DNA of 64,000 nucleotides from Ancylobacter aquaticus (GCF_004339465.1 NZ_SMFY01000002.1:558001-622000), one strand, 5' to 3'. Positions 30,185 to 41,498 are shown, counted from the stretch's first letter. Numbers and translations: made by a program. The notes: generated by a model not told the origin, from the letters alone.

Positions 30185-31519
30185 CTATTCGTAGCGCAGC
30201 GCTTCCACCGGATCCAGGCGCGCGGCGCGCCAGGACGGGTAGAGCGGAGCGAGAAGGGACAGCACGAGCGCCATTAGAACAACCGTCGCGGTTTCGCCGG
30301 CGTTCATCTCAGCCGGCAGGCGGCTGAGGTAATAGAGCTCCGGCGAGAACAGCTCGGTCGCGGTGAGCCACGAGATGAACTGGCGAATTTCCTCGACATT
30401 GAGGCACACAAGAAGCCCGAGCAGGAAACCGGCCAGCGTGCCCACAACGCCAATGGCGGCGCCAGTGACGAGGAAAATGCGCATAATCGCCCCGCGCGTC
30501 GCCCCCATGGTGCGCAGGATGCCGATATCGCGGCCTTTGTCCTTCACCAGCATGTTGAGCCCCGACACGATGTTGAACGCGGCGACGACCACGATCAGCG
30601 TCAGGATCAGGAACATCACGTTGCGCTCCACCTGCAGCGCGTTGAAGAAGGTGGCGTTTCGCTGTCGCCAGTCGACGATGTAGATCGGCCGTTCCGCCGC
30701 CGCCTGCACCAACGGGCGGTAACGCTCCACATCGTCGGGATTGTCGACATAGACCTCGATAGCGGTCACATCGCCATCCTTGTTGAAATAGGCCTGGCTT
30801 TCCGCCAGCGGCATGAACACGAAGGCACTGTCATATTCCGACATGCCGATCTCGAACACCGCGGCGATCTTGTAGACCTTGATGCGCGGCGTCGTGCCCA
30901 TGGGCGTCACCGCCCCGCGCGGGGCGACAAGGGTGAGGTTGTCACCCGCCTGCAATGAGAGCTGGTCGGCGAGGCGCTTGCCGATGGCGATCCCGGAGCC
31001 CTCGTCGAAGCCCTCCAGCGTGCCCGCCCGGATATTCACGCCAATGGCCGGGAGCGCCCGCAGGCTGGCCTCCGAGAGGCCGCGCACCAGCACGCCGCCG
31101 GCATTGAAGGCCGAAGAGGCGAGCGCCTGTCCTTCCACCAGCGGCACCGCCAGCGTCACCCCCGGCACGCCGGCAATACGCTTGGCGACCGCGTCATAGT
31201 CGGTCAGAGGGCCGTCGACCGGCTGCACCAGCATGTGGCCGTTGAGACCGAGGATTTTCGACAGAAGCTCGGTGCGGAATCCGTTCATCACCGCCATGAC
31301 AATGATGAGCGTCGCCACGCCCAGCATGATCCCCAGAAACGAGAACCCGGCGATGACCGAGATGAAGCCTTCCTTGCGGCGCGCCCTGAGATAGCGCAGC
31401 GACAGCATCCACTCGAAGGCGCTGAACGGCTTCGAGCCGTTCGGCTCCTCGCCTGCAGTCGCCTGCGCCGATTGGGCCTTTGCTGTCTTCACCCGACGCG
31501 CTGCGCTCTTGGCCGCCAT
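30185..31519 (-). CDS. lolC: Lipoprotein-releasing ABC transporter permease (LolC/LolE type)
   Basis: A 444-residue membrane subunit partnering LolD. An Ala/Lys-rich cytosolic start of about 35 residues precedes [21 protein letters not shown] and the first membrane helix (about 55-80). A large periplasmic domain follows, with three C-terminal helices (about 305-440, the FtsX-like domain). It is the only permease gene here. Many alphaproteobacteria use one such protein (LolF type), which combines LolC and LolE roles, so the symbol is approximate. It follows proS by about 50 bp. Confidence 0.92.
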   Translation of the reverse strand: MAAKSAARRVKTAKAQSAQATAGEEPNGSKPFSAFEWMLSLRYLRARRKEGFISVIAGFSFLGIMLGVATLIIVMAVMNGFRTELLSKILGLNGHMLVQPVDGPLTDYDAVAKRIAGVPGVTLAVPLVEGQALASSAFNAGGVLVRGLSEASLRALPAIGVNIRAGTLEGFDEGSGIAIGKRLADQLSLQAGDNLTLVAPRGAVTPMGTTPRIKVYKIAAVFEIGMSEYDSAFVFMPLAESQAYFNKDGDVTAIEVYVDNPDDVERYRPLVQAAAERPIYIVDWRQRNATFFNALQVERNVMFLILTLIVVVAAFNIVSGLNMLVKDKGRDIGILRTMGATRGAIMRIFLVTGAAIGVVGTLAGFLLGLLVCLNVEEIRQFISWLTATELFSPELYYLSRLPAEMNAGETATVVLMALVLSLLAPLYPSWRAARLDPVEALRYE

Positions 31520-31568
31520 GCCTGCTCCGCCCTTCGCCCGGCCCCGATCGGCCGCGCGCGTCCTGAGG

Positions 31569-32891
31569 TCAACCGATGATCCGCTCCAGCGCCGCCGCGA
31601 TGGTGAGCGTCTCGCGCGTGCCGTCTGCCCGCCGCTTCAGTTCCACCGTGCCGGCCGCCAGTCCCTTGGGGCCGACGATGATCTGCCAGGGAAGTCCGAT
31701 CAGGTCGGCGGTGGCGAATTTCGAGCCGGGCCGCTCCGCCGTGTCGTCGTACAATACGTCGACATTGCGCGCGACCAGTTCGGCATAGATCGCCTCGCAG
31801 GCCTCGTCCGTCGCCGCGTCGCCCACCTTGAGGTTCAGCAGGCCGACCCGGAACGGCGCGATCGCCTCCGGCCAGATGATGCCGTTCTCGTCATGCGACG
31901 CCTCGATGATGGCGGCGACCAGACGCGAGGGACCGATCCCGTAGGAGCCCATGTGAACGGGCGTCTCCACGCCATCGGGGCCCGTCACCTTGGCGCCCAT
32001 CGGCTCGGAATATTTGGTGCCGAAATAGAAGATGTGACCCACCTCGATGCCGCGCGCCGACACCTGCTGCTCGCCGGGAATAGCCTCGAACGCGGCCTCG
32101 TCATGCTTCTCTTCCGTGGCCGCATAAAGGCTTGTCCAGCGGTTCACGATCTCTTGCAGCGCCGCCGGGTCCTGGAAGTCCACGCCCTCTTCCGGCGTAT
32201 CCATGCCGAGATAGTCGGAATGGCAGAACACCTGGCTCTCGCCGGTCGAGGCGAGGATGATGAATTCATGGCTGTGATTGCCGCCGATCGGGCCGGTATC
32301 GGCCACCATCGGAATCGCCTTCAGCCCGAGCCGGGCGAAAGTGCGGAGATAGGCCACGAACATGCGGTTATAGGCGACGACCGCGCTCTCGAAATCGAGG
32401 TCGATCGAATAGGCGTCCTTCATCAGGAATTCGCGCGAGCGCATGACGCCGAAGCGCGGGCGCACCTCGTCGCGGAACTTCCACTGGATGTGGTAGAGAT
32501 TCAGTGGCAGTTCCTTGTAGGACTTCACATAGGCGCGGACGATCTCGGTGAGCATTTCCTCATTGGTCGGCCCGAACAGCATGTCGCGCTCGTGCCGGTC
32601 CTTGATGCGCAGCATCTCCTTGCCATAGTCGTCATAGCGCCCGCTCTCGCGCCAGAGGTCGGCCGACTGGATGGTCGGCATCATGATCTCGATGGCGCCG
32701 GAACGGTTCTGCTCCTCGCGGATGACGTTGCAAATCTTGTCCAGCACGCGCTTGCCCAGCGGCAGCCACGCATAGATGCCCGCGCCCTCCTGGCGCACCA
32801 TGCCGGCGCGCAGCATGAGGCGATGCGAGACGATTTCCGCTTCCTTCGGGACTTCGCGGAGGATGGGAAGGAAGTAGCGGGACAGGCGCAT
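31569..32891 (-). CDS. proS: Proline--tRNA ligase (short, alphaproteobacterial type)
   Basis: A class II synthetase that charges tRNA-Pro. The protein is 440 residues and lacks the roughly 180-residue editing (INS) domain of E. coli ProRS, as is standard for alphaproteobacteria. Motif 2 appears as [27 protein letters not shown] and motif 3 as [16 protein letters not shown]. The C-terminal anticodon-binding domain begins near residue 345. ATG 32891 ([15 protein letters not shown]) is the family start; the upstream frame is leader. Confidence 0.96.
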   Translation of the reverse strand: MRLSRYFLPILREVPKEAEIVSHRLMLRAGMVRQEGAGIYAWLPLGKRVLDKICNVIREEQNRSGAIEIMMPTIQSADLWRESGRYDDYGKEMLRIKDRHERDMLFGPTNEEMLTEIVRAYVKSYKELPLNLYHIQWKFRDEVRPRFGVMRSREFLMKDAYSIDLDFESAVVAYNRMFVAYLRTFARLGLKAIPMVADTGPIGGNHSHEFIILASTGESQVFCHSDYLGMDTPEEGVDFQDPAALQEIVNRWTSLYAATEEKHDEAAFEAIPGEQQVSARGIEVGHIFYFGTKYSEPMGAKVTGPDGVETPVHMGSYGIGPSRLVAAIIEASHDENGIIWPEAIAPFRVGLLNLKVGDAATDEACEAIYAELVARNVDVLYDDTAERPGSKFATADLIGLPWQIIVGPKGLAAGTVELKRRADGTRETLTIAAALERIIG

Positions 32892-33256
32892 TAGCGGAAA
32901 CTCACGATTCGGCCGGGATCGGCAGCGCGGCAGCGATGGCGGAGTGAAACCGGATCGTCCGGCAAAAGACAAGCCCTTGCGCCCTCCCCGCACCGTGAAG
33001 CGGCGCGCCCTGCCTGTGTTTGGGGCGATAGCGTGCCAGCGCGCCCAATTTTGTTGCAATGCACCATGGCTCTATTGCGACGCAAGGATGACAAGGTCGT
33101 ATTTTCTGCTTTATGGTGCCGGTCTCTAGAAAGAGGTCCGCTGAACGCTTCCAAGCGTGCAGAATGGTCCAGGTCTCGGGAGGAATGACGGCTAAGAAAG
33201 CCCCCTGGCAGACGTCGAAACGGCGCGGAATCAGGTGCGGGCGGCCAGACAAGGAA
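32892..33256. other. Intergenic region upstream of proS
   Basis: There is no convincing protein gene here. The long + strand frame that begins near 33113 runs straight through the terminator at 33257-33285 and into antisense of other genes, and its apparent ribosome site is only 1-2 bp from the ATG. The region must hold the proS promoter (minus) and may hold a structured + strand transcript. Confidence 0.5.
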
Positions 33257-33285
33257 GGCGGGACTTCGGTCCCGCCTCTTTTTTT
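33120..33285 (+). ncRNA. Candidate structured small RNA ending at a strong terminator
   Basis: A possible promoter (ATGACA 33088-33093, 17-bp spacer, TTATGG 33111-33116) is followed by several potential stems. These are CTCTAGAAAGAG near the 5' end, ACGCTT-CC-AAGCGT (33145-33158) extended by CTG/CAG, and GGCT/AGCC at 33190-33202. The transcript would end at the UUCG-capped terminator about 165 nt later. No + strand gene accounts for that terminator. I recognise no Rfam family; it is not SRP RNA or tmRNA by eye. Confidence 0.3.
33257..33285 (+). terminator. UUCG-loop terminator
   Basis: GGCGGGAC-TTCG-GTCCCGCC (8-bp stem with the extra-stable UUCG loop) is followed on the + strand by TC and seven T. 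On the minus strand, the direction of the DUF1467 gene that ends 23 bp away, the stem is followed only by TTCCTT. It could terminate both directions but is best for the + strand. Confidence 0.85.
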
Positions 33286-33307
33286 GCCTCGATTCCGGCG
33301 GGGCCGG

Positions 33308-33583
33308 CTATTTCATCTCGTAGAGATTGAACGGCATGGGAAACATGTCGAGGCGCAGCCGCTCGGTTTCCACCAGCCAGGCGAAGAGCAGCACGATCAC
33401 CGCCGCAACCACCGTCGTCACCAGCGCCTTGCGCAGCAGCAGCGGCCGCTGCGGCGCCCCCGGCTCGGTGCCGTCGGTCACGGTGCCGTCCTCGTGCTGG
33501 GAGCGCACGCCGAAGGGCAGCACGGCGAAGATCACCACCCACCAGACAATGAAATAGATCGCGAAATAGGTACCGACGCCCAT
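33308..33583 (-). CDS. DUF1467 family membrane protein
   Basis: A 91-residue protein with two membrane helices (about 5-25 and 53-75) joined by a charged loop with SQHEDGTVTDGTEPGAPQRP. Found almost only in alphaproteobacteria in the mce-DUF1467-proS order seen here; function unknown. The start is 9 bp after the mce stop, so the two are co-transcribed. WWVVIFAVLPFGVRSQ is the characteristic N-terminal stretch. Confidence 0.88.
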   Translation of the reverse strand: MGVGTYFAIYFIVWWVVIFAVLPFGVRSQHEDGTVTDGTEPGAPQRPLLLRKALVTTVVAAVIVLLFAWLVETERLRLDMFPMPFNLYEMK

Positions 33584-33592
33584 GGTGCCGCC

Positions 33593-33997
33593 TTACGCCT
33601 GTTCCAGCTCGACCAGCGTGCCGAGAAAATCCTTCGGGTGCAGAAAGAGCACCGGCTTGCCATGCGCGCCGGGGCGCGGCTCGCCCGAGCCCAGCACCCG
33701 GGCTCCCGCCGCCACCAGCCGGTCGCGGGCGGCAACGATGTCGTCGACCTCGTAGCACAGATGGTGGATGCCGCCCTCGGGGTTGCGGTCGAGGAACCGC
33801 GTGATCGGCGAGTTCTCGCCGAGCGCGCCCAGCAATTCGATCTTGGTGTTGGGCAGGGTGACGAAAACCGTGTTCACCCCATGCTCGGCCTGGGGCTCGA
33901 TGGCGGAAACCTCGCCCCCCAGAGTGTCGCGATAGGTCGCGATCGCCGCCTCCAAGTCCGGCACGGCGATGGCGACGTGGTTCAGACGGCCGATCAT
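33593..33997 (-). CDS. mce: Methylmalonyl-CoA epimerase
   Basis: Interconverts (S)- and (R)-methylmalonyl-CoA in propionyl-CoA breakdown. A 134-residue VOC-fold protein made of two beta-alpha-beta3 repeats. Metal-ligand positions appear in RLNHVAIAVPDL (His), HHLCYEVDD (His) and GTLVELEQA (Glu). ATG 33997 gives MIGRLNHVA, the standard start. It sits between rnj and the DUF1467 gene, 129 bp after rnj. The partner mutase is not in this window. Confidence 0.93.
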   Translation of the reverse strand: MIGRLNHVAIAVPDLEAAIATYRDTLGGEVSAIEPQAEHGVNTVFVTLPNTKIELLGALGENSPITRFLDRNPEGGIHHLCYEVDDIVAARDRLVAAGARVLGSGEPRPGAHGKPVLFLHPKDFLGTLVELEQA

Positions 33998-34126
33998 GCA
34001 GGTCCCCTCCCCGTTCAGCCCCGCCCGGGACAAGATCCCCGGGCGTTTCGGCGGCAGTACCGGGAGAGTACGCGCGCCGCGCGGGATATGGTCACTTTCC
34101 GCGCGGCGTGGCACCCGGCCGGGCTT

Positions 34127-35815
34127 TCATACCGTGATGACAAGCACATGGCAGAGCGGCTTCTTGCCCCAGGCGGCGTTGATCTGCCCGCGCACCGCCC
34201 GCGTGACCGATTCAGCCACCGCGTCGGGATCGCGCCGGCGGCCCTTCGGAAGGCCGTCGAGACAGTTCAGAACCGCGTCTTCCACCACCTCGTCAAGCGG
34301 CGTACCGCCAAGGCCGAGGCGCGGCAGGCCGGACAGGTCGATCATCGGGTCGCCCACCACCTCGCCCTTGGACGACATGGCGATGGCCACAGAAACCAGC
34401 CCGCTGAAGGAGAGCCGCCGGCGCTCGGCAACCGCCGGGTCGTCGGCGGCGATCAGCACCTGCCCATCCTTGTAAAGCTTGCCGGCATGGATCTCCTCGA
34501 TCACCTCGGCACTGAGCGAGGGATCGGCGCTGATCAGGCGCACCACGTCGCCATCGACCAACCGGATCACCTCGCGCACGCCCATGCGGCGGGCAAGCTC
34601 GGCATGCTCGTGCAGGTGCAGCGGCTCGCCATGCACCGGCACCGCCACCTGCGGGCGCAGCCATTGGTACATCTGCTCCATCTCGCCGCGACGCGGATGA
34701 CCGGATACGTGCACCAGCCCGTCGCGGTCGGTGATGACCTTCACCCCCTGCAGGATCAGCGCATTGATGATGCGGTTCACCGGCCGCTCGTTGCCGGGGA
34801 TGGTGCGCGAGGAGAAGATTACCTGGTCGCCCGGCGACAGCGCGATCTCGGGATGGTCGTCATCGGCGATACGCGCCAGCGCGGCGCGGGGCTCGCCCTG
34901 GCTGCCGGTGAGGATCGCCACCACCTTGTCGCGCGGCAGGAAGCCATAGGCGTCGGCCGAGCGGAACGGCGGCAGGCCGTCGAGCATGTGCTGCTCGCGT
35001 GCCACCCCGATCACCCGCTCCATCGCCCGCCCGACCAGCACGACCTCGCGGCCGTTCTTCATCGCCGCCTCGGCGATGGAACGGATGCGCGCCACATTGG
35101 AGGCAAAGGTCGTCACCGCGACCCGGTTCGGCGCGGCGCCGATCAGTTCGGTGAGCACCTTCTGCACGTCGACTTCCGAGGGCGAGATGCCGTCGCGAAT
35201 GGCGTTGGTGGAATCGCAGATGACCGCCCGCACGCCCTCGTCGCCCAGCGCCGAGAAGCGCACGGGATCGGTGACGTTGCCGACCACCGGCGTCGGGTCG
35301 ATCTTCCAGTCGCCCGTATGCACCACCATGCCCAGCGGGGTGCGGATGGCCAGCGCGTGGCTGTCCGGGATCGAATGCGCCACCGGCACGAATTCGACAT
35401 CGAACGGGCCAATGCTGGTGCGCCCGCCGGTGGGTACGATGTGGAAGGGAATCTTGGGCGCCCCCGGCTCGCCCAGGCGCCGCGCCTCGGCCAGCGCATG
35501 GGTGAAGGGGGTGGTGTAGACGGTGCAGCGCAGGCGCGGCCACAGATCGACCAGCGCGCCGACATGGTCCTCATGCCCATGGGTGATGACCAGACCGACC
35601 AGATTGCCCGCCTCCGCCTCGCGTTCGAGGAACGCGACATCGGGCATGATCAGGTCGATGCCCGGCACTTCCGGAGGAGCGAAGGAGATGCCGAGATCGA
35701 CCGCGAGCCATTTACGCCGGTTGCGTGGCCCCAGACCATACAGCCCGAGATTCATCCCGATCTCGCCGACCCCACCGAGGGGAGCGAAGACCAGTTCGTC
35801 CGGCCACTTGCTCAC
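34127..35815 (-). CDS. rnj: Ribonuclease J
   Basis: A metallo-beta-lactamase/beta-CASP nuclease with endo- and 5'-exonuclease activity, active in rRNA maturation and mRNA decay. The protein is 562 residues. The zinc motif THGHEDHVGAL starts near residue 78, VHTGDWKIDPTP and IPGNERPVNRI follow, and HVSGHPRRGEMEQMY lies in the beta-CASP part. GTG 35815 is chosen (MSKWPDELVFAPLGG) with AGGA just upstream, 11 bp after birA. A GTG five codons earlier is an alternative. Co-transcribed with birA and nuo. Confidence 0.94.
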   Translation of the reverse strand: MSKWPDELVFAPLGGVGEIGMNLGLYGLGPRNRRKWLAVDLGISFAPPEVPGIDLIMPDVAFLEREAEAGNLVGLVITHGHEDHVGALVDLWPRLRCTVYTTPFTHALAEARRLGEPGAPKIPFHIVPTGGRTSIGPFDVEFVPVAHSIPDSHALAIRTPLGMVVHTGDWKIDPTPVVGNVTDPVRFSALGDEGVRAVICDSTNAIRDGISPSEVDVQKVLTELIGAAPNRVAVTTFASNVARIRSIAEAAMKNGREVVLVGRAMERVIGVAREQHMLDGLPPFRSADAYGFLPRDKVVAILTGSQGEPRAALARIADDDHPEIALSPGDQVIFSSRTIPGNERPVNRIINALILQGVKVITDRDGLVHVSGHPRRGEMEQMYQWLRPQVAVPVHGEPLHLHEHAELARRMGVREVIRLVDGDVVRLISADPSLSAEVIEEIHAGKLYKDGQVLIAADDPAVAERRRLSFSGLVSVAIAMSSKGEVVGDPMIDLSGLPRLGLGGTPLDEVVEDAVLNCLDGLPKGRRRDPDAVAESVTRAVRGQINAAWGKKPLCHVLVITV

Positions 35816-35826
35816 ATTCCTGCCTT

Positions 35827-36582
35827 TCACACTGGCGCGGCGGGCGTGGGAAACACGTCGCCGGCGCTGATCGTCTCGCGCACGCCGTCGGGACGGCGCA
35901 GAACCATGGCACCCGAAAAATCGAGTGCCTCGAATACTCCCTCGACCTCGCGGCTGCCAAGCCTCGCGGTCACGGCCGTGCCAAGGCCCTGCGCCCGGCG
36001 CAGCCACGCTTCGCGGGTGCGGGCAAATCCCGTCCCCCGCTCCCATTCGGCAAGCCGCTCGCCCATCGCCACGTCGAGCGCGGCGAGCAGGGCGGGCGGG
36101 TCGGTCGGATAGCCGGATGCGGCAAGATCCGTCGTCGGATAGGTCGTGTTGGCTGGATGGTGCGCGCAATTCACCCCGAAGCCAATCACCGTCGCCGCCT
36201 GCCCGCCCGGGGGCACGGCCCCCTCAAGCAGGATGCCGGCGAGCTTGGCGCCGTCGATCATCACGTCGTTCGGCCATTTCAGGCCAATGCGCAAGGGGTC
36301 GATGCCGGTAACGGCGCGCACCGCGTCATAAAGCGCCAGCGCGGCGACGAAGCAGAGTTCGGGTTGGCGCGCCACCGGCCCGGCGTCCACCAGAAGCAGC
36401 GAGGCATAAAGATTGCCCGGCTCGGAGGCCCAGGGGCGGCCCCGCCGACCGCGCCCGCCGGTCTGCCGCTCGGCGACAAACCAGCGCGGCGCCGCACCGC
36501 CCGCCTCGGCGAGAGCAGCCTCATTGGTCGAACCGACCGTAGCGAAACGGACGACCGGCGTGGCAACCGGCGTGGGCGCCAT
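35827..36582 (-). CDS. birA: Biotin--[acetyl-CoA carboxylase] ligase (no DNA-binding domain)
   Basis: Attaches biotin to carboxylase carrier domains. At 251 residues it is the short class lacking the N-terminal HTH of E. coli BirA, so it is an enzyme and not a repressor. The biotin/ATP loop is GGRGRRGRPW (42-51) and the conserved LKWPNDVMIDGAKLAGIL follows at about 100. The start lies 2 bp after the nuoN stop, extending the nuo transcript, as in other Hyphomicrobiales. Confidence 0.95.
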   Translation of the reverse strand: MAPTPVATPVVRFATVGSTNEAALAEAGGAAPRWFVAERQTGGRGRRGRPWASEPGNLYASLLLVDAGPVARQPELCFVAALALYDAVRAVTGIDPLRIGLKWPNDVMIDGAKLAGILLEGAVPPGGQAATVIGFGVNCAHHPANTTYPTTDLAASGYPTDPPALLAALDVAMGERLAEWERGTGFARTREAWLRRAQGLGTAVTARLGSREVEGVFEALDFSGAMVLRRPDGVRETISAGDVFPTPAAPV

Positions 36583-36584
36583 TC

Positions 36585-38012
36585 TCAGAAGAGCGCCCGG
36601 GCCGCCACACCCGCCGCCGCGATCAGCGGCGCCGGATAAACGAAGAACAGCAGCGTGAAGGCGCCGGACACGGCGAGCACGACCTTCGGCTCCGAGCGCA
36701 TTGGCATGAAGGGCGCCGCCGGCTCATCGAAATACATGATCTTGACGATGCGCAGATAGTAGAACGCGCCGACCACGCTGGTGAGCACGCCGATGACGGC
36801 AAGCGCATACAGCCCGGATTCGATGGCGGCGAGGAAGACGTAGTACTTGGCCAGGAACCCGGCCAGCGGCGGAATGCCGGCCAGCGAGAACATCAGCGCC
36901 GCCAGCATGAACGCCTTCACCGGGCTGGTATGGGCAAGCCCCGCCAGCTCGTCATAGGTCTCGACCATGCCGTCCTTGCGCCGCATCGACAGGATGCAGG
37001 CAAAGGTGCCGAGCGTCATCGCCATGTAGATGGCCATGTAGACCAGAACGCCCTGCACGCCCTGCTCGGTGCCGGCGGCGAGGCCGACCAGCGCGAAGCC
37101 CATATGGCCGATCGAGGAGTAAGCCATCAGGCGCTTGAAATTGCGCTGGCCGATAGCGCCGAACGAGCCCAGCGCCATGGAGGCGATGGATACGAAGACG
37201 ACGATCTGCTGCCACTGGTGGGTGACATTGGGCAGCGCCTCCATGGCGAAGCGCACGAACACCGCCATCGCCGCCACCTTCGGCGCCGAAGCGAAGAACG
37301 CCGTCACCGGCGCCGGCGCGCCTTCATAGACGTCCGGCGTCCACATGTGGAACGGCACCGCCGACACCTTGAAGCACAGGCCGGCAAACATGAAGACGAT
37401 GCCGAAGATGAGACCCAGCGAGGGCTCGCGGGCGGACAGCGCGATCTGCGCGAAGTTCACCGAGCCGGTGAAGCCGTAGATCAGCGAGGCGCCGTAAAGC
37501 AGCATGCCGGAGGACAAGGCGCCGAGCACGAAATACTTCAGGCCGGCCTCGGTGGAGCGCACGGAATCGCGGTTGTTGGCCGCGATCACGTAAAGCGCCA
37601 GGCTCATCAGTTCGAGGCCCATATAGAGCGCGATCAGGTCGCCGGCCGAGATCAGCATCATCATGCCGAGCGTCGAAAGCAGCACCAGGATCGCGTATTC
37701 AAAGCGGTCCTGCTTCTCGGCCTTCAGCCAATCCACCGACATCGCCAGCGTGCCGCCGGCGCCGAGCAGCGCCAGCACTTTCATGAAGCGGCCGAAGGCG
37801 TCGACATGGAACGCGCCGTTGAACAGCGTCGCGTTGGTCGGCCCCAGCAGCACCAGCACCAGCGCCGCGAACAGGGCGGCGAGCGCCAGCCCGTTCACCG
37901 TATCGGTCGATTTCGGTCCGGCAAAGGCGCCCAACATCAGCAACGCCAAGGCGGAGAAGGCCAGCAGCAGTTCGGGCAGCGCGGGGCCGAGCGCGGCGAG
38001 GGTGAGGGTCAT
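36585..38012 (-). CDS. nuoN: NADH-quinone oxidoreductase subunit N
   Basis: An antiporter-like membrane subunit of complex I and one of its proton-pumping channels. The protein is 475 residues with about 14 helices. It keeps the Glu-containing [15 protein letters not shown] and the central-axis lysines in [18 protein letters not shown] and [17 protein letters not shown] 38012 ([17 protein letters not shown]) is the family start. The last nuo gene, 31 bp after nuoM. Confidence 0.96.
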   Translation of the reverse strand: MTLTLAALGPALPELLLAFSALALLMLGAFAGPKSTDTVNGLALAALFAALVLVLLGPTNATLFNGAFHVDAFGRFMKVLALLGAGGTLAMSVDWLKAEKQDRFEYAILVLLSTLGMMMLISAGDLIALYMGLELMSLALYVIAANNRDSVRSTEAGLKYFVLGALSSGMLLYGASLIYGFTGSVNFAQIALSAREPSLGLIFGIVFMFAGLCFKVSAVPFHMWTPDVYEGAPAPVTAFFASAPKVAAMAVFVRFAMEALPNVTHQWQQIVVFVSIASMALGSFGAIGQRNFKRLMAYSSIGHMGFALVGLAAGTEQGVQGVLVYMAIYMAMTLGTFACILSMRRKDGMVETYDELAGLAHTSPVKAFMLAALMFSLAGIPPLAGFLAKYYVFLAAIESGLYALAVIGVLTSVVGAFYYLRIVKIMYFDEPAAPFMPMRSEPKVVLAVSGAFTLLFFVYPAPLIAAAGVAARALF

Positions 38013-38043
38013 TGAACGGGCTCCGCGATGGTCATGTGTCGGA

Positions 38044-39558
38044 TCAAGGCAGCACCAGCGCGGCGGCCTTGATGGCGCCGGCCGCAACATCGGCGCGCGC
38101 GACAATCGCGTTCACCGCAACATTGCAGGCGTCGAGGATCGGCTGCGGCCAGATGCCGAACAGGATGGTGAAGAACAGCAGCGGAACGAGCGTGGCCAGT
38201 TCGCGCGGGCTCACATCCTGGATGTTCTTCAGGCTTTCCTTCTCCAGCGCGCCGAAGACGACCCGTCGATAGAGCCAGAGCGCATAGGCGGCGGAAAGGA
38301 TGACGCCCGTGGTGGCGAAGAAGGCTACCCAGGTGTTGCGCCCGAAGGCGGCCAGCAGGGTCAGGAACTCGCCGACGAAGCCCGACGTCCCCGGCAGGCC
38401 GACATTGGCCATGGTGAAGACCATGAACAGCGTGGCGTAGACGGGCATGCGGAAGACGAGGCCGCCATAGGCCGCGATCTCGCGGGTGTGCATGCGGTCA
38501 TAGAGGACGCCCACGCACAGGAACAGCGCGCCCGACACAAAGCCGTGGCTGACCATCTGGAACACCGCGCCCTGGATGCCCTCCTGCGTCAGCGTGAAGA
38601 TGCCCATCGTCACGTAGCCCATATGGGCGACGGAGGAGTAGGCAATCAGCTTCTTCATGTCATCCTGCCGCAGCGCGACCAGCGACGTGTAGACGATCGC
38701 GATCACCGAGAGGGTGAAGACGAAGGGCGCGAAATAGGTCGAGGCATCGGGGAACATGGGCAGCGAGAAGCGCAGCAGGCCGTAGCCGCCCATCTTCAGC
38801 ATGATCGCCGCCAGGATCACCGAACCCGCCGTTGGCGCCTCGACATGCGCGTCGGGAAGCCAGGTATGCACCGGCCACATCGGCATTTTCACCGCGAAGG
38901 AGGCGAAGAAGGCGATCCAGAGCCAGTACTGCATGCCCTCCGGGAAATCGTGCTTCAGGAGAACGGCGATGTCGGTGGTGCCCGCCTGCCAGTAGATGGC
39001 CATGATGGCGAGCATCATCAGCACCGAACCGGCCAACGTGTAGAGGAAGAACTTGAACGCAGCGTAGACCTTACGCCCATGCCCCCAAATGCCGATGATA
39101 AGGAACATCGGGATCAGGCCGCCCTCGAAGAAGAAGTAGAACAGCAGCAGATCGAGGACGGAGAAGGTGCCGATCATCAGCGTTTCGAGCACCAGGAAGC
39201 AGATCATGTACTCCTTCACGCGGTGCTGGATCGCGTCCCAGCTCGCGAGAATGCACATGGGCATGAGCAGCGTCGTCAGCAGCACGAAGGGCAGCGAAAT
39301 GCCGTCGACGCCCATCCGGTAGGCGGCGACGTCGCCGAGCCAGGCCTGGTACTCGACGAACTGGAAATCGGGATTCGACGGGTCGAAGCCAAACAGCAAC
39401 AGCAGCGAGATGACGAAGGTGACGAGGGTCGCCCACAGCGCCACCCAGCGGGCGTTGCGCTTGGCCACCTCGTCGTCGCCGCGGATCATCAGGATGATCA
39501 GCAGCGCACCGACCAGCGGCAGGAACGTGACGACGGAAAGAATGGGCCAGTCGTACAT
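38044..39558 (-). CDS. nuoM: NADH-quinone oxidoreductase subunit M
   Basis: A proton-pumping antiporter-like subunit in the complex I membrane arm. The protein is 504 residues. The conserved Glu lies in [19 protein letters not shown]. The pump lysines lie in [17 protein letters not shown] and [16 protein letters not shown]. The start overlaps the nuoL stop by one base, so translation is coupled. Confidence 0.97.
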   Translation of the reverse strand: MYDWPILSVVTFLPLVGALLIILMIRGDDEVAKRNARWVALWATLVTFVISLLLLFGFDPSNPDFQFVEYQAWLGDVAAYRMGVDGISLPFVLLTTLLMPMCILASWDAIQHRVKEYMICFLVLETLMIGTFSVLDLLLFYFFFEGGLIPMFLIIGIWGHGRKVYAAFKFFLYTLAGSVLMMLAIMAIYWQAGTTDIAVLLKHDFPEGMQYWLWIAFFASFAVKMPMWPVHTWLPDAHVEAPTAGSVILAAIMLKMGGYGLLRFSLPMFPDASTYFAPFVFTLSVIAIVYTSLVALRQDDMKKLIAYSSVAHMGYVTMGIFTLTQEGIQGAVFQMVSHGFVSGALFLCVGVLYDRMHTREIAAYGGLVFRMPVYATLFMVFTMANVGLPGTSGFVGEFLTLLAAFGRNTWVAFFATTGVILSAAYALWLYRRVVFGALEKESLKNIQDVSPRELATLVPLLFFTILFGIWPQPILDACNVAVNAIVARADVAAGAIKAAALVLP

Positions 39559-41489
39559 CAGTGCGCGCCCCCGAACATGAACCAGGTGATGAAGGCTGCG
39601 ACACCCACCAGCATCACGAACGCATAGTGGTAGAGATAGCCGGTCTGCAGCCGCACGACGCGGTTGGTCACGTCGATGACGCGGGCTGAGACGCCGTTCG
39701 GGCCGTAGCCGTCAATGACCCGCATGTCGCCCTGCTTCCACAGGAAGCTGCCGAGCCACATGGTCGGGCGCACGATCAGGAAGTCATAGATCTCGTCAAA
39801 GTACCACTTGTTGAGAAGGAAGCGGTACAGCACGTCGTTCTGCTTGGCGAGCGCCTTGGGAACGGCGGTGTTGGCGATGTACATCCAGTAGGCGATGGCG
39901 AAGCCGATCGCCATCATCACCGTCGGGGCCCATTTCGCCCAGGCCGGGATGTGGTGCATCTCTTCGAGGATCTTGTTGTCCGAGGCCATGAAGATCGACT
40001 CCCGGAAGAAGTGATCCACGTCGTGCCCGACGAAATAGGGGTAGAGTATCATGCCGGCGAAGAGCGCCCCGAGCGAAAGCACGCCAAGCGGGATCAGCAT
40101 GGTCAGCGGCGATTCATGCGCGTGGTCGAAGGTGTGGTGGTCCGCGCGCGTCTTGCCGTGGAAGGTCATGAACATCTGCCGCCAGGTGTAGAAGGCGGTG
40201 AGCGCTGCCGCCGCGACCGTCATCACCCAGGCATAGGTGGCGAAGGGGCTGTGGCTGACGAAGGCGGTCTCGATGATCGCGTCCTTGGAGAAATAGCCGG
40301 CGGTGAAGGGGAAGCCCGTCAGCGCCAGGCCGCCGATCAGCATGGTGGCATAGGTGAAGGGAATCTTCCGCCACAGGCCGCCCATGTGGCGCATGTCCTG
40401 CTCATGGTGCATCGCGTGGATGACCGAGCCGGCGGCAAGGAACAGCAGCGCCTTGAAGAAGCCGTGGGTCAGCAGGTGGAACACGCCGACCGAATAGGCA
40501 CCCGTGCCGAGCGCGGTGAACATGTAGCCGAGCTGCGAGCAGGTGGAATAGGCGATCACCCGCTTGATGTCGTTCTGCACGCAGCCGATCGTCGCCGCGA
40601 AGAAGGCGGTGGACGCACCGACGAACAGAACCACGTTCAGCGCCGTCGTCGAGAGTTCAAACAGCGGCGACATGCGCGCCACCATGAACACCCCGGCCGT
40701 CACCATGGTCGCCGCGTGAATGAGCGCGGAGACCGGGGTCGGGCCTTCCATGGCGTCCGGCAGCCAGGTGTGCAGGCCGAGCTGCGCCGACTTACCCATG
40801 GCGCCGATGAACAGCAGCAGGCAGATCACCGTCGGCGCGTGCCACTCATGGCCGAGGAACAGGATGTTCTTGTCCATCAGCGCCGGAGCGGCGGCGAACA
40901 CCTGCTCGAAGGCCACCGAGCCGGTCATCAGGTAAATGGCGAAGATGCCCAGCGCGAAGCCGAAATCGCCGACGCGGTTGACGATGAACGCCTTCATCGC
41001 CGCCGCACAGGCCGAGGGCTTGTCGTACCAGAAGCCGATCAGCAGATAGGACGCAAGGCCCACGCCCTCCCAGCCGAAGAACAGCTGCACGAGGTTGTCG
41101 CTCGTCACCAGCATCAGCATGGCGAAGGTGAACAGCGAGAGATAGGCGAAGAAGCGGGGCCGGCTCGGGTCCTCGTGCATGTACCCCATGGAGTACAGGT
41201 GCACGAGCGAGGACACCGTGGTTACGAGGATCAGCATCACCGCTGTGAGGGTGTCGACGCGGATCGCCCAGGTGACGACAAGGTCGCCCGAGGCCATCCA
41301 GGTGAACTGCTCGACCGTGCCGTCATGGCCGCCAAAGGCGGTCTGGAAGAACACGATCCACGCGAAGAAGGCGGAGAGGGCGAGCAGCCCGGTCGTGACC
41401 AGCTCCGAGGCGCGTGCGCCAATCAGCCGGCCGAACAGGCCGGCGATGAGGAAGCCGACAAGGGGGAGAAATACGATCGCCTGGTACAT
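39558..41489 (-). CDS. nuoL: NADH-quinone oxidoreductase subunit L
   Basis: The distal proton-pumping subunit of complex I, with the long lateral helix that runs along the membrane arm. The protein is 643 residues. Conserved segments include [22 protein letters not shown] (Glu), [27 protein letters not shown] (Lys/His) and [15 protein letters not shown]. The C-terminal 100 residues form the amphipathic arm and its anchor helix. It begins 9 bp after nuoK. Confidence 0.97.
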   Translation of the reverse strand: MYQAIVFLPLVGFLIAGLFGRLIGARASELVTTGLLALSAFFAWIVFFQTAFGGHDGTVEQFTWMASGDLVVTWAIRVDTLTAVMLILVTTVSSLVHLYSMGYMHEDPSRPRFFAYLSLFTFAMLMLVTSDNLVQLFFGWEGVGLASYLLIGFWYDKPSACAAAMKAFIVNRVGDFGFALGIFAIYLMTGSVAFEQVFAAAPALMDKNILFLGHEWHAPTVICLLLFIGAMGKSAQLGLHTWLPDAMEGPTPVSALIHAATMVTAGVFMVARMSPLFELSTTALNVVLFVGASTAFFAATIGCVQNDIKRVIAYSTCSQLGYMFTALGTGAYSVGVFHLLTHGFFKALLFLAAGSVIHAMHHEQDMRHMGGLWRKIPFTYATMLIGGLALTGFPFTAGYFSKDAIIETAFVSHSPFATYAWVMTVAAAALTAFYTWRQMFMTFHGKTRADHHTFDHAHESPLTMLIPLGVLSLGALFAGMILYPYFVGHDVDHFFRESIFMASDNKILEEMHHIPAWAKWAPTVMMAIGFAIAYWMYIANTAVPKALAKQNDVLYRFLLNKWYFDEIYDFLIVRPTMWLGSFLWKQGDMRVIDGYGPNGVSARVIDVTNRVVRLQTGYLYHYAFVMLVGVAAFITWFMFGGAH

Positions 41490-41498
41490 GAAGCCCGC

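Noticed and set aside
33120-33285. 4.5S/SRP RNA or tmRNA as identity of the candidate small RNA
   Set aside because: The conserved SRP GGAAG-type tetraloop region and the tmRNA Ala-acceptor ends are not present.
33113-36112. 999-codon open frame on the + strand
   Set aside because: Crosses a strong terminator, then runs antisense to mce and rnj. The apparent ribosome site is too close to the ATG.
37663-39627. 654-codon open frame on the + strand
   Set aside because: Antisense to nuoN and nuoM, rich in His, Arg, Gln and Glu as expected from reverse-frame reading of GC-rich membrane-protein genes.
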